Part shown: one piece after another, positions 12,101-22,444 of the stretch
Numbering within the stretch: position 1 is the first letter of the stretch
How the letters are laid out: the number at the start of each line of letters is the position of its first letter
Origin: Linderina pennispora
Taxonomy: Eukaryota > Kickxellomycota > Kickxellomycetes > Kickxellales > Kickxellaceae
Direction of reading: 5' to 3'
Assembly: GCF_002104995.1 (NCBI RefSeq)
Contig: NW_024468263.1
Span: 1 to 64,000, forward strand
DNA length: 64,000 bases
Position numbers and translations under genes: made by a program
Notes under the pieces: model-generated
Databases searched by the model: none
Told to the model about the DNA's origin: nothing
The model's input: only the letters and a program-made list of their open reading frames with translations

Positions 12101-12597
12101 TCTCTGGAGAGCATTTCGTTGTACACAACGCCGCCTTCATGGCCCTGGTCATTAATCTGATAGACCTGCGTGGGCAGCTGCTGCGGGTCAAGCAGTGGGT
12201 TGATAACATGGTCGAGATATACAGGCAAAAGCCTGCCAATGGCCTTTTCACTGATTGCACTGGCAACATAGACGGTGTGGTCGGCACAAGTCATTCCATT
12301 GCGACCGGCACAATAGTTGCGCTGCATGAATGCCGTTAGGTAGCCGCAGTGGGGGTAGTGCTTGGAGCCACGCAGAACCAGGTGCTCAAGTGCATGTGCG
12401 GTGCCCTTGTCGTCGGTGGCCAGCGTCGGTACGATTATCTCCAGCGAACACATTGCCCCAGGAATTTTGCAGAGGACAACGCGCAGGCCACAGCGGTTAT
12501 TCTCATACATGGTGACGATGTGGCCGGCACCGCCATCTTTTTTGCCATTCTCGTAGACGACCGAGTCGAGTTTGGTGTACTGCTTGCCTGCACACAT
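9163..12597 (-). CDS. M16C zinc metallopeptidase (YOL098C/SPAC3H1.02c type), multiply frameshifted
   Basis: Insulinase-like peptidase of the M16C group. The likely start is ATG 12597 (MCAGKQYTKLDSVVYENG). The inverted zinc motif HALEH, followed by LVLRGSKHYP, is near 12370-12400. The distal zinc-ligand region GGVVYNEMLSRED lies near 12115-12140, and the domain ends with STITHKEIVDFHSEFYDPCNITVVIAG. Downstream stretches typical of the long two-half M16C proteins follow in changing frames: AELPLDLWPYVPIFEWTLL (near 10890), SLLLSLFFARFTEDNTLNMV (near 10580), LIRDISSSILHSRARS (near 10470), and ALPLPLPAKDHYAMVLLARIL with RDKGLGYS (9620-9755). The last frame ends at 9163. At least six frame changes break the gene. 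It is convergent with PPP4R1, with 68 bases between stops. Family assignment is good; the substrate of this group is not well defined. Confidence 0.75.
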
Positions 12598-12986
12598 GGT
12601 CAAGTAAGGGTGTTGAATATATATTGATGCAGGGTGGCTTGCTTGGTAGGGTGATATTGTCAAAAGTGGAGAGGCGGAATAGCGCGCATAAGGGATGCCA
12701 TGAAAGTGAACAGCGGGCGAGCAGCGAAGGGAAGAGGGGTCTATTTATTCGCATGGTTTATGAGCACATTGACTTTGACTCCTTGCCCGAGAAAGCTGCC
12801 AGCTTGATTGCAAAGCTTGCTAAAGCGGCAAGTCAAATGAATGTGGGGAGGCAGCAGGCTATGCTTGGTAAAAGAGCGGTGTGATCAAAGTCTATTATGA
12901 CATGGGAAAACCTCAAAGTCTGGGTCTGGATGTGCAAAAAGCAAACAATATGAAACTCGTAACGACATTGGCAGGAGCCATGTGTA
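12598..12986. other. Intergenic, promoter side of the M16C gene
   Basis: Holds the upstream region of the M16C gene (minus) and the 3' end of the M28 gene. No other gene seen. Confidence 0.5.
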
Positions 12987-14150
12987 TTACTTGGCATAGC
13001 CGACCTCGTAGGCAAAGGCAACCGCAAGCTTTGAGAACTCGAGCATGTGGTCAAAGTCCAGAGTCTCGACAGTATCGCGCGGCGAGTGGACGTTTGTGTT
13101 GGCCTCCAACTCGGCAGACTCAAAGGCCATGGCAGACCGGTACCCAGCCTTATTCCAGCTAGCGTGGTCAGAGCAGCCGTATCCACAGGCAAACTCCTGG
13201 GTCTTGAACTTGGTATAGGTCTCGGCCAGCAGCTTGGTCAGCTTGCGCGTCTCGGCGTCAGTGCGGTCAGACACCAGGCCAATGACTTCGGAGCCCCTCC
13301 AGAAGCCAGTCATGTCAAAGTGCAGGTTGGCGACGACCTTGCGCTTGGCCTTTTGGTACGACAGCGCAATGTCCTGCGAGCCCAGCAGGCCGCCCTCCTC
13401 GCCGGCGTACCAGTGGAACTCGACAGAGCGCGAGGGCGCAAAGCCGCGCTTCAGCAGCACACGGAAGGCCTCGAGGATGGTGACAGTGCCCGAGCCGTCG
13501 TCGTCGGCGCCGTTGGCCCGGCCGAACCACGGAATCCACTGGTTGACAGAGTCCTGGTGGGCCGAAAGAACCACGGTCTCATCGGCATTGGCGCCCGTGC
13601 CCTCAACGCGCGCGATGATCGATGACTGCGGGAAGCGGTGGGGGAACGCACGGACAGTGACGTTTGCCTTGGACGCCTCAACCAGCGCCGAAACCTGGCC
13701 CTGGAGCCACTCGGACGACTTGCGGCCATTCTCCGAGTCGTAGTACCGGTTGTGGAAGGCTGTGAAGGGCGTCAGCACGTCGCCGTACAGCTGTGTGGTC
13801 AGGTCCGCCGTGGCCTTCTTGACCTCGGACCCGTGGGCCAGCGAGTCGGGCAGCTTCGAGATGTAGCTGGCGCCGCTAAAGTCCGACTTGGGCTCGTACA
13901 GCTCCTGGACGTCGGTGATGTCGACAAACTTGACGCCGGTGCGGCGCAGAACCAGGATATCGTCGATGCTGACCCAGCGCGGTTTGGCGCCCTCGCTGAC
14001 CTTGATAAGGCGCTGCGACTCGTACAGACTGCCGGGCTGGAAGTCGCTGGTCGTCTTGAGGTCGTGGGCGGGCTGGTGGTGGAACAGGTGCTGGCGCTCG
14101 GCCAGGACAGAGCCGGCGAACAGGCCAAGGGCAACGAAGGAAATGCGCAT
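12987..14150 (-). CDS. Secreted M28 leucine aminopeptidase
   Basis: Intact 387-residue M28-family zinc aminopeptidase of the fungal LAP1 type, which removes N-terminal residues from peptides outside the cell. I start at 14150 because MRISFVALGLFAGSVLA is a clean signal peptide; the upstream open frame is 5' leader. After a propeptide (about 20-110) come the metal ligands and catalytic residues in order: His198 and Asp200 (LSAHQDSVNQ), bridging Asp217 (NGADDDGSG), the Glu pair 251-252 (YAGEEGGLLG), Asp279 (HFDMTG) and His355 (VHSPRDT). The CGYGCSDHASW segment near 322-332 carries the conserved Cys pair. No frame breaks, unlike its neighbours. Transcribed in the same direction as AP-2 mu, 227 bases downstream of it. 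Confidence 0.92.
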   Translation of the reverse strand: MRISFVALGLFAGSVLAERQHLFHHQPAHDLKTTSDFQPGSLYESQRLIKVSEGAKPRWVSIDDILVLRRTGVKFVDITDVQELYEPKSDFSGASYISKLPDSLAHGSEVKKATADLTTQLYGDVLTPFTAFHNRYYDSENGRKSSEWLQGQVSALVEASKANVTVRAFPHRFPQSSIIARVEGTGANADETVVLSAHQDSVNQWIPWFGRANGADDDGSGTVTILEAFRVLLKRGFAPSRSVEFHWYAGEEGGLLGSQDIALSYQKAKRKVVANLHFDMTGFWRGSEVIGLVSDRTDAETRKLTKLLAETYTKFKTQEFACGYGCSDHASWNKAGYRSAMAFESAELEANTNVHSPRDTVETLDFDHMLEFSKLAVAFAYEVGYAK

Positions 14151-14377
14151 TGGTAACAGTAGAAAAGAAAGCGTTGTTGGAAGGAAAAAATAAGAAGCGA
14201 TTAGTGTGAGAAGAAGAGAAGAGCAAAGCAACGCAAGGCGGTGGTCCCTTTTTTTTTTTTTCTAGGCGGGGCGGGCTGTGCCGGTTGCGCAATTTTTCGG
14301 CAAGCGTGCGTAAACATCATCCTCGGTCAAGCAAGCAATAGTGGTCATGTGAGCGCGGCTCTCTATGCTGGGCGGTC

Positions 14378-15713
14378 CTAGATGCGGATCTCGTAGCTGC
14401 CAGCCTTGGTCATGTACCGCACCCACTTGACGGACTGGTAGTTTGACTTTTCAAAGACCTTGAGGAAGCGCACCAGCAGACCCGACGCGGTGAACATGAG
14501 CACCTGGAAGTCCAGCGAGATGGGTGGGCGCGACCACGCGACCTGCTTGGACATGGGCGCCAGATCGACGATGGCAGTCAGCGACGACTCCTGCAGCCCC
14601 TGGAACCGCGAGATCTTCCACACAATGGCGTTTTGCTCGGGCTGGTACTTTGCCTTGCCGGGGCCGAAGACCTTGATGCGGCACTTTGTCGCGCTGGGCG
14701 GTGTGGGCACTTTGATCATGACGTTGGTGGCCGACAGCTTCGAGTTGAAGTTGGACTTGACCAGGATCTCGTACTCGATGCGGCTCTTGCCCATTTCGCG
14801 CACGACCGGCAGCACCTTGAATGGCAGGTTGACGTTCTCGGTGGTGCGGTATCGCATCAGCTCGAAACTCGCCGTCGGGCGGGATGAACGAGATTGTGCG
14901 GTCCGTGTCAAAGCGGCCCAGCCGCACGCACTGATGGAACTGGCAGTCGGCGATCTCGACGCTCTCGCCGTCGCCCACGCCGCTCATGCCGCCCTGCCGC
15001 GTGCCCAGCCGCCGCGGCCCATTCTGCGCTCCCTGGCCCACATCCTTGTCAAGAACCAGCTTGTCGTTGAGGCCAAACTTGCACTCGGGCATGCCCGACA
15101 GGAACGAGCGCATGACGATCTGGCCCTGCACGTCTGCGCGCAGCACAGTGCCCTTGGCCGACAGAATGAGGTTGACAGACTCGATGACATCGACGAATGC
15201 CTCGTTCTTCTTGTACTGGATGTCATTGCGCCGCCACGTTGTCGCGCCTGTCGCCTGCATTGTGATGTTCTGCGGCGGCTCCGGGATGGTCTTGGACCGG
15301 ATGCTCTCGGTGGTCACATACAGCTTCAGTGTGTCTACCTCAATGTTCTGCGGATACCCGTAGTCCAGCACCTCGTCCAGCAGCTCGTAGATGAGCACAA
15401 AGTTGTTCTTCACTGCCTCCTCGTCGAACCGCCCAAAGTACGAGAAGCCGAGGCCCAGCAGCCGGTACAGGAACTCGAACACCAGCGCCGCATTGGCGTT
15501 GTTTTTTGTTACTGCGCAGAGCCACAGGTTCTCGTAGCGGATGTGGAAGAAGGACGTGCTGCCCAGGGTCGTTACTGGACTCCGCACAGGCGTGGGCGAC
15601 GAAATTACGTGAATGCGGAAGACATCTGCGACTGACCGCTTAACGTCGTGCCGGTACAGACGCGAAATGAGCACCTCGCCCTTTTGATTGTAGATGAAGA
15701 CTGCCGAGAGCAT
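14378..15713 (-). CDS. APM4: AP-2 clathrin adaptor complex mu subunit, one frameshift
   Basis: Medium (mu) chain of the AP-2 endocytic adaptor, which binds Yxx-phi cargo signals at the plasma membrane. It starts at 15713 with the longin-type N-domain (MLSAVFIYNQKGEVLISRLY, then NNFVLIYELLDEVLDYGYPQ). The mu homology domain follows from GATTWRRNDIQYKKNEAF through MRSFLSGMPECKFGLNDK and ISFIPPDGEF, all matching AP-2 mu more closely than AP-1 or AP-3. The frame breaks inside ELMRYRTT: forward bases 14865-14867 read AAA where two A restore the protein. It then runs to WVRYMTKAGSYEIRI and a stop at 14378. Corrected length is about 445, normal for the family. An essential, highly conserved protein broken by one homopolymer base suggests a sequence error. 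Confidence 0.9.
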
Positions 15714-15825
15714 AATGGAGAACTGGAGGGTTGTGGAAAGCGGTGGTAAGAAGAGGCGGCCTGGCCGAGGACCTAGAATCCCAGGCGGATAAAGTTTGCG
15801 GTTGGGAAGGTTCCCAGTTTCAGGG

Positions 15826-17078
15826 CTAGTCAACAATGAGCCGCGTCACGTGGGTAGCGGCGAAATTGGCCACAACATATGGCCCAGATGGTTCGGGGAA
15901 ACAGGTAATTTTATGCACAAAAATTATGACAAAAACAGAGTTGGAGATTGAGTACAGGGAAGAAGGAAGAAAAATGGACATGGTTACGATGTCAGGGTGG
16001 ATCCAAGGCCAGTGAGGATCGGATACGTTGATGCCCAGCTTCTCAATGTCGGAAATCGGGCAGGCGAACTTTATGCTGTCAGAGATGGTGGGCTTGATCC
16101 CGAGCCACGAGATGGCCTTGATGATGATCTTGGCCTTGTAGTAAAAGTTGAGGTTGGGACCACCGGCGGTGCACGCCCTCTGGACGATGCTGGCAGGCGT
16201 TGAAGGTAGTCCGAGTTGTTGGTGTCGAGGCGGAAGTTGAACCAGATGGGCATGTCGTTGCCCTCGCTCTTCTTGGGCATCGTGAACGGCGTCTTCAGGC
16301 CGCCGCTGCCAACGGGGAAGTTGGAGCCGCCCGCAGTCGTGTTCTTCAGGAACCCGTCGACAGTGACGTTGTGGATGGTCCACGGGATAAAGTTCGGGTT
16401 GGTCACGTTGAGGTGGATAACCAGCGGCACCTGTAACGACGCCCTGGCGGTTCACAGTGGTGCTGTCGAGCAGCTGCTCGACGGCGTTGTCGGAGCTGGT
16501 GGTACCATCGCGCTGCGACGGAACAGTGACATTGGTGAACTCGACGCTCGGGATGCGCGGCCAGACAAAGTACAGCGTGACGCCTAGCCCAATAAGAATG
16601 ACAATGAGGATGGGGATGAAGATGCAGCAGCACTTTTTCGAGCAAGCAGCAAAAGTACCCGCCTCCGCAACACCGCCGCTTGCGCCTGGCCGGTGTCTTG
16701 TCCATCATCATTGGCTCGATCTAGATACGAGGCCTTTGGGTAGTCGCCCGCTGGCAGCGACGGGCTGTTCTCGTAGCGGTCGTATCCGCGGCATGTAGTA
16801 TTCGGATGTTGGAGACACCGGGCCGGCCGCGCCATTCATGCATTGTCGGGGTGTGTGCCATTTGCTCGTTGTTCGTGTCGTGTCCGGCGTATTGATGGGA
16901 GTGGCGATGTCACCGATGTGTTGAGGTATTCGCGCGGCTGTGAAGGATAACCGGTATTGGATGTGTGAGAAGGAAGAGCAAAGTGGCTATCATCGCTGGC
17001 GCCGTGGTGATAAGGAGGGGGGTACGAGCCAGACGAGCGCGAGCCACGCCGGTTGTTGTCCTGATAATAGTGGGCCAT
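15826..17078 (-). CDS. LEA2-like single-pass membrane protein, multiply frameshifted
   Basis: Predicted type II membrane protein of the fungal LEA-2 (late embryogenesis abundant subgroup 2) kind. From ATG 17078 a polar, Tyr/Pro/Ser-rich cytosolic region (about 130 residues) leads to a basic-Cys patch (RRKRRCCGGGYFCC). One hydrophobic helix follows (CIFIPILIVILIGLGVTLYFVW when frames are joined). A beta-rich domain comes next: IPSVEFTNVTVPSQRDG, IHLNVTNPNFIPWTIHNVTV, and NFYYKAKIIIKAISWLGIKP. The INxNxxNPN-type strand after the helix is typical of LEA2 domains. About five frame changes are needed between 16840 and 16150. The tail after about 16010 is uncertain. It lies 112 bases upstream of AP-2 mu on the same strand. 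Function unknown. Confidence 0.55.
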
Positions 17079-17508
17079 GCTGGGAATCTATCGCGGTCGG
17101 TATTGTAATGTTGTTTTTCCACCCCCGCGCTCTGAAAATAAGAAAGTTTGGCACGTCTAAAGGAAAGAAGTAAAAAAACAAAGAATGGAACAGCGTAGGA
17201 GAAGACGCGGAATGTGGATGCCCCTGGGCCAGCGCTACTTTATTTTCCTTTTGAGCGAGAATGCGCGGCGAACGATGCCAAAACGCTAAAGCGAAAAGGG
17301 AAAAAGTCTCCATTGCGATCGCCGTTTGCTGGTGCCCGCCACTCTTTAAGCGGCTGGCGCAAACGGTGGTTCTGCACGCCAAGCATGGGGGTTGGGCGGA
17401 CTGTGGGACATGATTTCGTTTCTCCACACTCGACATGGACCTATAAATAGGCTGTTTTTCGCTCTGCCATCACCAGGCATTTCCCATTGGCAAAGGCACA
17501 ACATAAAA
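17079..17508. other. Intergenic
   Basis: Upstream region of the LEA2-like gene and 3' region of SPP2, both minus strand. A CTATAAATAG sequence lies near 17441-17450. No further gene seen. Confidence 0.5.
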
Positions 17509-18338
17509 TCATTGCGAAAATAGGTCTTTCGGTGCAGAGCGCAAATGAAACCAGGTCACCGGCCGGCTTTCTTCTTGGTGTGGCTGCAGGGTGTCATCCG
17601 GTCGCGGCTTGGCGCCCAAGCCCAGCAGACCCGGGCGTGGTGACGATGCCACCGGAATCGGGATCGACCTGGTTCTTGTACCGTCCAATAGAGCTGCCCT
17701 CAGGTCCAGCCCATGCCGCGCAGCATCGCCAGCCCGAACTCCTCGATCGGCACGCGCTCATAGGCGTCCTCGCTGGCCTCGTCGGCACACTCGCCAATGT
17801 CGTCGTCGAATGCCTGGCGCTCGCGCTCCTTGGCTTCAATCACCAGCTCCTCTGCTGTCGCCTGTGAGGTGACGGATGGCCTCGTCACGCAGCGATTCGG
17901 GCTCCCTGGAGGCAGATCCATCGGCATGAAAAGACATGCGTCGCTTTGACATCATCTGCAGCCCATGCTGCTCCTCGTTGTCGGCTGCTGCTGGACTGGC
18001 TGGTGTCGCTCGCCTTTGCCTGCTTTTGACTTGCGCGCGTGCTCCATCCAGTTCGCATTGCGCTTGACGGGGATCACCAGCGGGCCAAGCTTCTGCTCGC
18101 CCTCGCCGACTATTGTGTCGCCCTGCGCTGCGACAATCTGCATTACTTTTGGCGCTTCGTCAGCCAGCTTCTCGAAGCCCTTTGGCTTGGCGCCATTAGC
18201 CACTGCTGGCTTGGCTAGCGGCGAGGATGCAGAGGCAGCGAGCTTGAATCCCTTGAATCCGGTGCCGCCGCCGATCTGCTGTTTGGATCCGCCGCCCAGT
18301 GCTTTTTTCTGCGCCGGCTTGGTGTGGTGTTTGCGCAT
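17509..18338 (-). CDS. SPP2: Spp2/GPKOW-type G-patch pre-mRNA splicing factor, frameshifted
   Basis: Spliceosomal G-patch protein that in yeast recruits and activates the DEAH helicase Prp2. It starts at 18338. The N-terminus is basic and Gly/Ala-rich with a FKGFKLA segment. A KVMQIVAAQGDTIV / PLVIPVKRNANWMEHAR part is followed, in other frames, by DEAIRHLTG, ELVIEAKERERQAFDDD and EDAYERVPIEEFGLAMLRGMGW. That last string is the diagnostic G-patch of Spp2/GPKOW (PxxxFGxAMLRGMGW). The end (GLLGLGAKPRPDD) also fits. At least three frame changes (near 17960, 17870 and 17700-17690) interrupt it. The proposed stop at 17509-17511 comes from the frame that keeps LGLGAKPRPDD. It is divergent from the lipase, 172 bases apart. 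Confidence 0.8.
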
Positions 18339-18510
18339 AACGTAGTTTAAAAATATACAACGAGTAATATGTCTCGGCCTGTCGCTAATCCTGCAATAGC
18401 ATTCCATAGTCGCAAATATTGCAATGCGCCGATTTTGGGCACAGCGTGCCGGTGATGACTTTGGCATGACACAAACACGCAGCACACCTTTTTTCCCTCC
18501 GCATTCGTCA

Positions 18511-19418
18511 ATGAAGACACTATTGCAGCTCATTCTAGGTCCGCTCTCTTACCTCTGGGGGTCTATAATTAGATACCACCAGCTGCCGCCAAAGGTAACT
18601 ACAAACTACCTGTCCCACTATGGCCATTTTGCTAACGCCGCATACCACCGCTTCGAGAGCTGGAGCGACTGTGCGCCATGCCAGGAGTTCGACGATATTG
18701 CGCAGTTTAACCTGACCGCCGCCTGGTCGACGACGACAATGCCGGCATTCAGCCGCGGCTTTGTCGGCGTCCATTCACAGCGCCAGGAGGTTGTGGTTGT
18801 CTATCGCGGAACCACGCACCCAATGGACGTGCTTGCGGATTCGCAGGTGATTCAGGTACAGTGGCCGGCGGATATCGGGGGGTCGCGCGTACATGCTGGA
18901 TTTGTAGCCGCGATACATGGCGTCCCGGGAGATTATGAAAGATGCGCTGGGCAAACTGGTGATGGAGTATCCCACGTACGATGTCCACTTTGTGGGCCAT
19001 TCGCTGGGCGGTGCGCAGGCGACGCTGGCCTTTTTGGAAGCCGTCTCAGACACCTCGTCCTTTGGGGATATACGCCTGGTAACGTTCGGCGCGCCCCGGG
19101 TCGGCAATGCCGTGTTTGCGCAGTACGCCAATGCCCAGCTGTCGTCCAAGCACAGCGCGCTGCGAGTCACGCATGAAAGCGATATCATACCGCACTTGCC
19201 GTCGTCGCTGCTTCCCAAGCACTACATGCACAGCGACCAAGAGTTCTGGATCCACGGACGACGAGCTCATCCAATGCCGGCCTCCACGACGGACGGACCA
19301 GGCGAGGACCCCGAGTGCGCTGCCAGCACATTCCCGCTGCTCCGGAACCTGCACGACCACATGCACTATCCCCGGCCTGGCACTGACCGTCCCCGAATAC
19401 ATCAGACAGTCAGAATGA
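18511..19418 (+). CDS. Secreted class 3 lipase, multiply frameshifted
   Basis: Fungal triacylglycerol lipase of the class 3 (Rhizomucor lipase) fold. I start at 18511, where MKTLLQLILGPLSYLWG can act as a signal peptide or anchor. Conserved parts: FANAAYHRF, VVVYRGTTHPMD (oxyanion region), VHAGFVAA, the nucleophile elbow HFVGHSLGGAQATL (Ser near 19000), VTFGAPRVGN, and RVTHESDIIPHLP containing the probable catalytic Asp. The C-terminal His lies in NLHDHMHY. Frame changes occur near 18908, 19258, 19275, 19290 and 19375. Each is read as one extra base, and the last frame ends with EYIRQSE and a stop at 19416-19418. Read through in one frame the protein would lose its active site. It converges with the next gene. 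Confidence 0.85.
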
Positions 19419-19473
19419 ACATGTATCTTTTAAACAACAATAGTACAGAATAATAAGAATCCCCCTCCTTTCT

Positions 19474-20485
19474 TTAGCCCTCCAGCGGCATGCGGCGGTT
19501 GCCGGCAGCGTTGACATAGTAGTCCTGGATCTGCTCCATATCGCTGCGCTTGCCACGGGTCATCTCAATGCGCTCCTTCAGCCCGTACCCAAAGTTGGCC
19601 AGACACACGACCGACTGGAACAGCGTGGCAGCGACCACAAACAGCGCAATGATGGTAAAGTATGTCATCATCGGCCGCTGCTTCTGGTACTTGGCCTCTT
19701 GCTTCGGGTCGTACATGCGCGCGCACTTGAACACAAAGTACGCTGTGCTGCCGCACAGACAAAAGATGAACACCCACATGGTCACCGCCGACTCGCGACG
19801 CAGCCCCCAGAACGCCAGCACCAGCACCAGCAGCGTCAGCGGGAACAGCGCTATGGTGATGCCAAACTCGGCGTCGCTGCTCTTCAGGATCAGGATGATG
19901 TAGGTGACCGCGAACCCGCTGAACGCAAAAAAGTCTATCTTCAGCAGCAGCACCAGCAGCCGGTATGCAACGTACATCCGCCGGATCTTCATGTCCGCGC
20001 CCACGCGCTTGAAGATTTCCCAGCCATATGCATGGTAGACAAAGTAGGCCAAAACAGCAAACGCCACCGACACCCCGGCCAGAACGCCAACCGACCCCAG
20101 CATCATCGGGTGGATGCGGTCGTAGATATCGAAATAGTAGTTGGACTGCAGCCAGGCGCGCACCTGGAAGTACTGGAATATCGCCAGCGTCATGACAAAC
20201 ACGTTGAAGAAGCAGAACCCGATAATTTGGATCGTGTCGCCCGACAGCACTCCGCCAATGACCAGGAACATGCTGAACACCTGCGCAATGGATAAGCAGC
20301 ATAAAGTAGATGGCCACGCCCTTGTCCGTGGACCACCTGTTGAAGACGTTGTTGTCGACCTCCTGCAGGACAATGACCAGAATGGACGTCTCGAGGCTGA
20401 TAATTGCCAGGGCCTGCAGGCAGACCAGCCAGGTCGCCAGCTTGCCAGACCAAGGCATTTTGTGGAAGCTCTCGCTGATTGCCAT
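19474..20485 (-). CDS. Polytopic membrane protein, UPF0658 (Golgi membrane protein)-like, one frameshift
   Basis: Roughly 335-residue integral membrane protein with about eight hydrophobic helices. It starts at 20485 (MAISESFHKMPWSGK) directly before TM1 (LATWLVCLQALAIISLE). The frame changes by one base near 20285, inside TM2 (MLLSIAQVFSMFLVIGGVL), then stays open to 19474. The central MKIRRMYVAYRLLVLLLKID segment between helices recalls the UPF0658 Golgi apparatus membrane proteins of fungi. That assignment is from memory of the family and only moderate. The C-terminus (RGKRSDMEQIQDYYVN) is cytosolic-looking and charged. Function unknown. Confidence 0.6.
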
Positions 20486-20739
20486 TGCAAGGAAATAATA
20501 ATAAATGCCTGTGCAAAAAATGAAGGAAAAGTAACGAACGAAGGAGAAATTGGCGAGGCGGAAAGCGAGGGAGGCGCAAAAAAAGACCGTTCATTGACCT
20601 GCCGCTTGGTCACCTGGTTGGCTCATCCCAGGCCGGTTGGGGGCAGGCAATACACAAGTGACGCGCACTGGCTTGGCGCACAGGGAGACTTGTCTCCTTC
20701 TCGCTCTATTGCCCCACACCCTTTCTGTATTTCTAAACT
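20486..20739. promoter_or_regulatory. Divergent promoter of the UPF0658-like gene and VPS28
   Basis: 254 bases between two divergent starts. The VPS28 side is pyrimidine-rich (TCTCCTTCTCGCTC, then CACCCTTTCTG) before the ATG. No TATA box seen. Confidence 0.45.
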
Positions 20740-21357
20740 ATGGACACCGAAGTCAAGCTATTCAACTCGTCGACCGAGCGCGAGCGGTACGAGAACCTGG
20801 CGGACCTCTACGCCATCATTGTGTCGCTGGAGAACCTCGAGCGGTCGTTCATTCGCGACTCGGTCACACAATCCGAATACACAACCGAATGCTCCAAGCT
20901 CCTGTCGCAGTACAAGACGGTGTCGCAGATAGTGAACAAGCCGGACCTGAAGGAGTTTGCGCACACATACAAGCTCAGCTGCGCGGCGGCATTGCACCGG
21001 CTCGACGTCGGCGTGCCCAGCACGATCGAGCACGAGACGGTCGATGTGTCGGGCAACAACGTCAAGCACGTGGCCAAGATCGTGCAGGACTTTATCACGG
21101 TGCTGGATGCGCTGAACCTGAACATGCTGGCAGTCGACAAGCTGCACCCGCTGCTGACCGACCTGGTGAAGGACCTGAACAGCGCGTCGTTCCTGCCGGC
21201 GGACTACAAATGGCGCAGCACGCTCAAGGACTGGCTGATTACGCTGAACAAGATGAAGGCGAGCGATGAGCTGGACGCTGACCAGTCGCGCCAGCTGATA
21301 TTTGATCTGGAAAAGGCATACGCCGATTTCCACAAAGCACTGGACTCGAAGGAATAG
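20740..21357 (+). CDS. VPS28: VPS28, ESCRT-I subunit
   Basis: Intact 205-residue ESCRT-I component that sorts ubiquitinated membrane proteins into multivesicular bodies. The N-terminal half (ERERYENLADLYAIIVSLE, FIRDSVTQSEYTTEC, LLSQYK) binds the ESCRT-I core. The C-terminal four-helix domain begins near residue 108 (VQDFITVLDALNLNMLAVDKLHPLLTD) and contains the family signature LPADYKWRSTLKDWLITLNKM near 152-173, which contacts ESCRT-II or ESCRT-III partners. Length is normal for fungi. No intron or frame break, although it sits inside the frameshift-rich region. Confidence 0.95.
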   Translation: MDTEVKLFNSSTERERYENLADLYAIIVSLENLERSFIRDSVTQSEYTTECSKLLSQYKTVSQIVNKPDLKEFAHTYKLSCAAALHRLDVGVPSTIEHETVDVSGNNVKHVAKIVQDFITVLDALNLNMLAVDKLHPLLTDLVKDLNSASFLPADYKWRSTLKDWLITLNKMKASDELDADQSRQLIFDLEKAYADFHKALDSKE

Positions 21358-21890
21358 ATGGGGAGGACCGATGGCATGGAGCGTGGTTGGCAGGCATGCA
21401 GCGCGAGGTTGGCCTTTTGCTAGATTTCCAGCCAGAACAGTCAAAACAATCATCGCCCATATGCCCATGATTGGCGTAGAAGCTTTCACTCACCCATCCG
21501 TATGCGTGGATCTGCCATGCGCTACGCAGCGAATATTCCCTGGTGGCCATATTTAGATGTGCGCTGGTCTGCTGGAGGCAGTAGCGGCTGTGCAGGGGCT
21601 AAATGTGCTCATACGTGTGGACGTATGCGAATGACGAGCTATTCTGCGTGCTCTTTGCTTCACAGCAGGAGCCTGTTCAGGATTCTTAAAAGGCAGGGAC
21701 CGCGGTCTGCGTGCGCTTCTTTTGAAGACAGATTCTTTGGTTTCCAACTCAAACTCTCTCCCTCCCCCTTCCCTCGCTTCACTCTGTACACTTTCAAGGC
21801 TGGTTCCTTAAAGCGCAAACTACATCCCCTTCCTAAACATATACATTTCATCGCATTTCCATTCCTCCTCCCCCCTTTACCCACTTCGAT
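21358..21890. other. Intergenic with pyrimidine-rich leader
   Basis: No gene seen. The last 140 bases are strongly C/T-rich on the plus strand (for example CTCTCTCCCTCCCCCTTCCC near 21756), typical of the promoter and 5' leader of an expressed fungal gene. Confidence 0.5.
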
Positions 21891-22370
21891 ATGATGTTGA
21901 GCATTACCCGCCTTGTTGCCCTTACCCTCGCAGCTGTTGCCTGCTCCCTGGTGCGCGCAGCCCCCATCAGCCAGCCAGCCTACTCGACGCTCCCCATGAG
22001 GTCGTTTGAGCCGGTGACGACCACGTATCACTCGGACTGGATCTACGATTCCACCACGCCGGTGCCATCGGACACGACCAACTACGACACGGTGTCGATT
22101 CCGCTGAGCAACTTTGAGACGCCGCCGGCCGGGTACACCACATATCCCGTGAGCTCAGCGACTCCGACGGCCTCTTCCTCGGTCGTGCCTTCGGACACGA
22201 CCAACTACGACACGGTTTCGATTCCACTGAGCAACTTTGAGACGCCGCCAGCCGGGTATACCACGTATCCGGTGAGCTCCTCTGCGGTTGCGTCCGAGGC
22301 TACAACCAACTACGGCACGGCTGTCCCCACTGCTACCTCCGCTCCGGTGGACCGTTGCCCGGCAAACTAG
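21891..22370 (+). CDS. Small secreted Ser/Thr-rich protein with two 32-residue repeats
   Basis: 159 residues, starting with a signal peptide (MMLSITRLVALTLAAVACSLVRA, cut near residue 23). The mature part is rich in Ser, Thr, Pro and Tyr and nearly Cys-free (one Cys near the end). Residues 58-89 and 99-130 are identical at protein level (start VPSDTTNYDTVSIPLSN, end YTTYPVSS), separated by nine residues, so the unit is 41 residues. A third partial unit follows (TTNYGTAVPT). Such low-complexity secreted proteins are usually O-mannosylated wall or surface proteins. No GPI signal is visible. No family recognised. The strong C/T leader suggests good expression. Confidence 0.75.
   Translation: MMLSITRLVALTLAAVACSLVRAAPISQPAYSTLPMRSFEPVTTTYHSDWIYDSTTPVPSDTTNYDTVSIPLSNFETPPAGYTTYPVSSATPTASSSVVPSDTTNYDTVSIPLSNFETPPAGYTTYPVSSSAVASEATTNYGTAVPTATSAPVDRCPAN
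22062..22280 (+). repeat. Two direct 96-base repeats within the secreted protein gene
   Basis: 22062-22157 and 22185-22280 encode the same 32 residues with several synonymous differences (for example GTGTCGATTCCG versus GTTTCGATTCCA). The duplication is therefore not brand new and the protein sequence has been kept. Confidence 0.8.
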
Positions 22371-22444
22371 AGCAGCCTGCGTTCCTAGATGCTGTTTTTG
22401 TTTTGAAGTGACAACTGAAAAATTAATGATATTCCAACCAGAAA

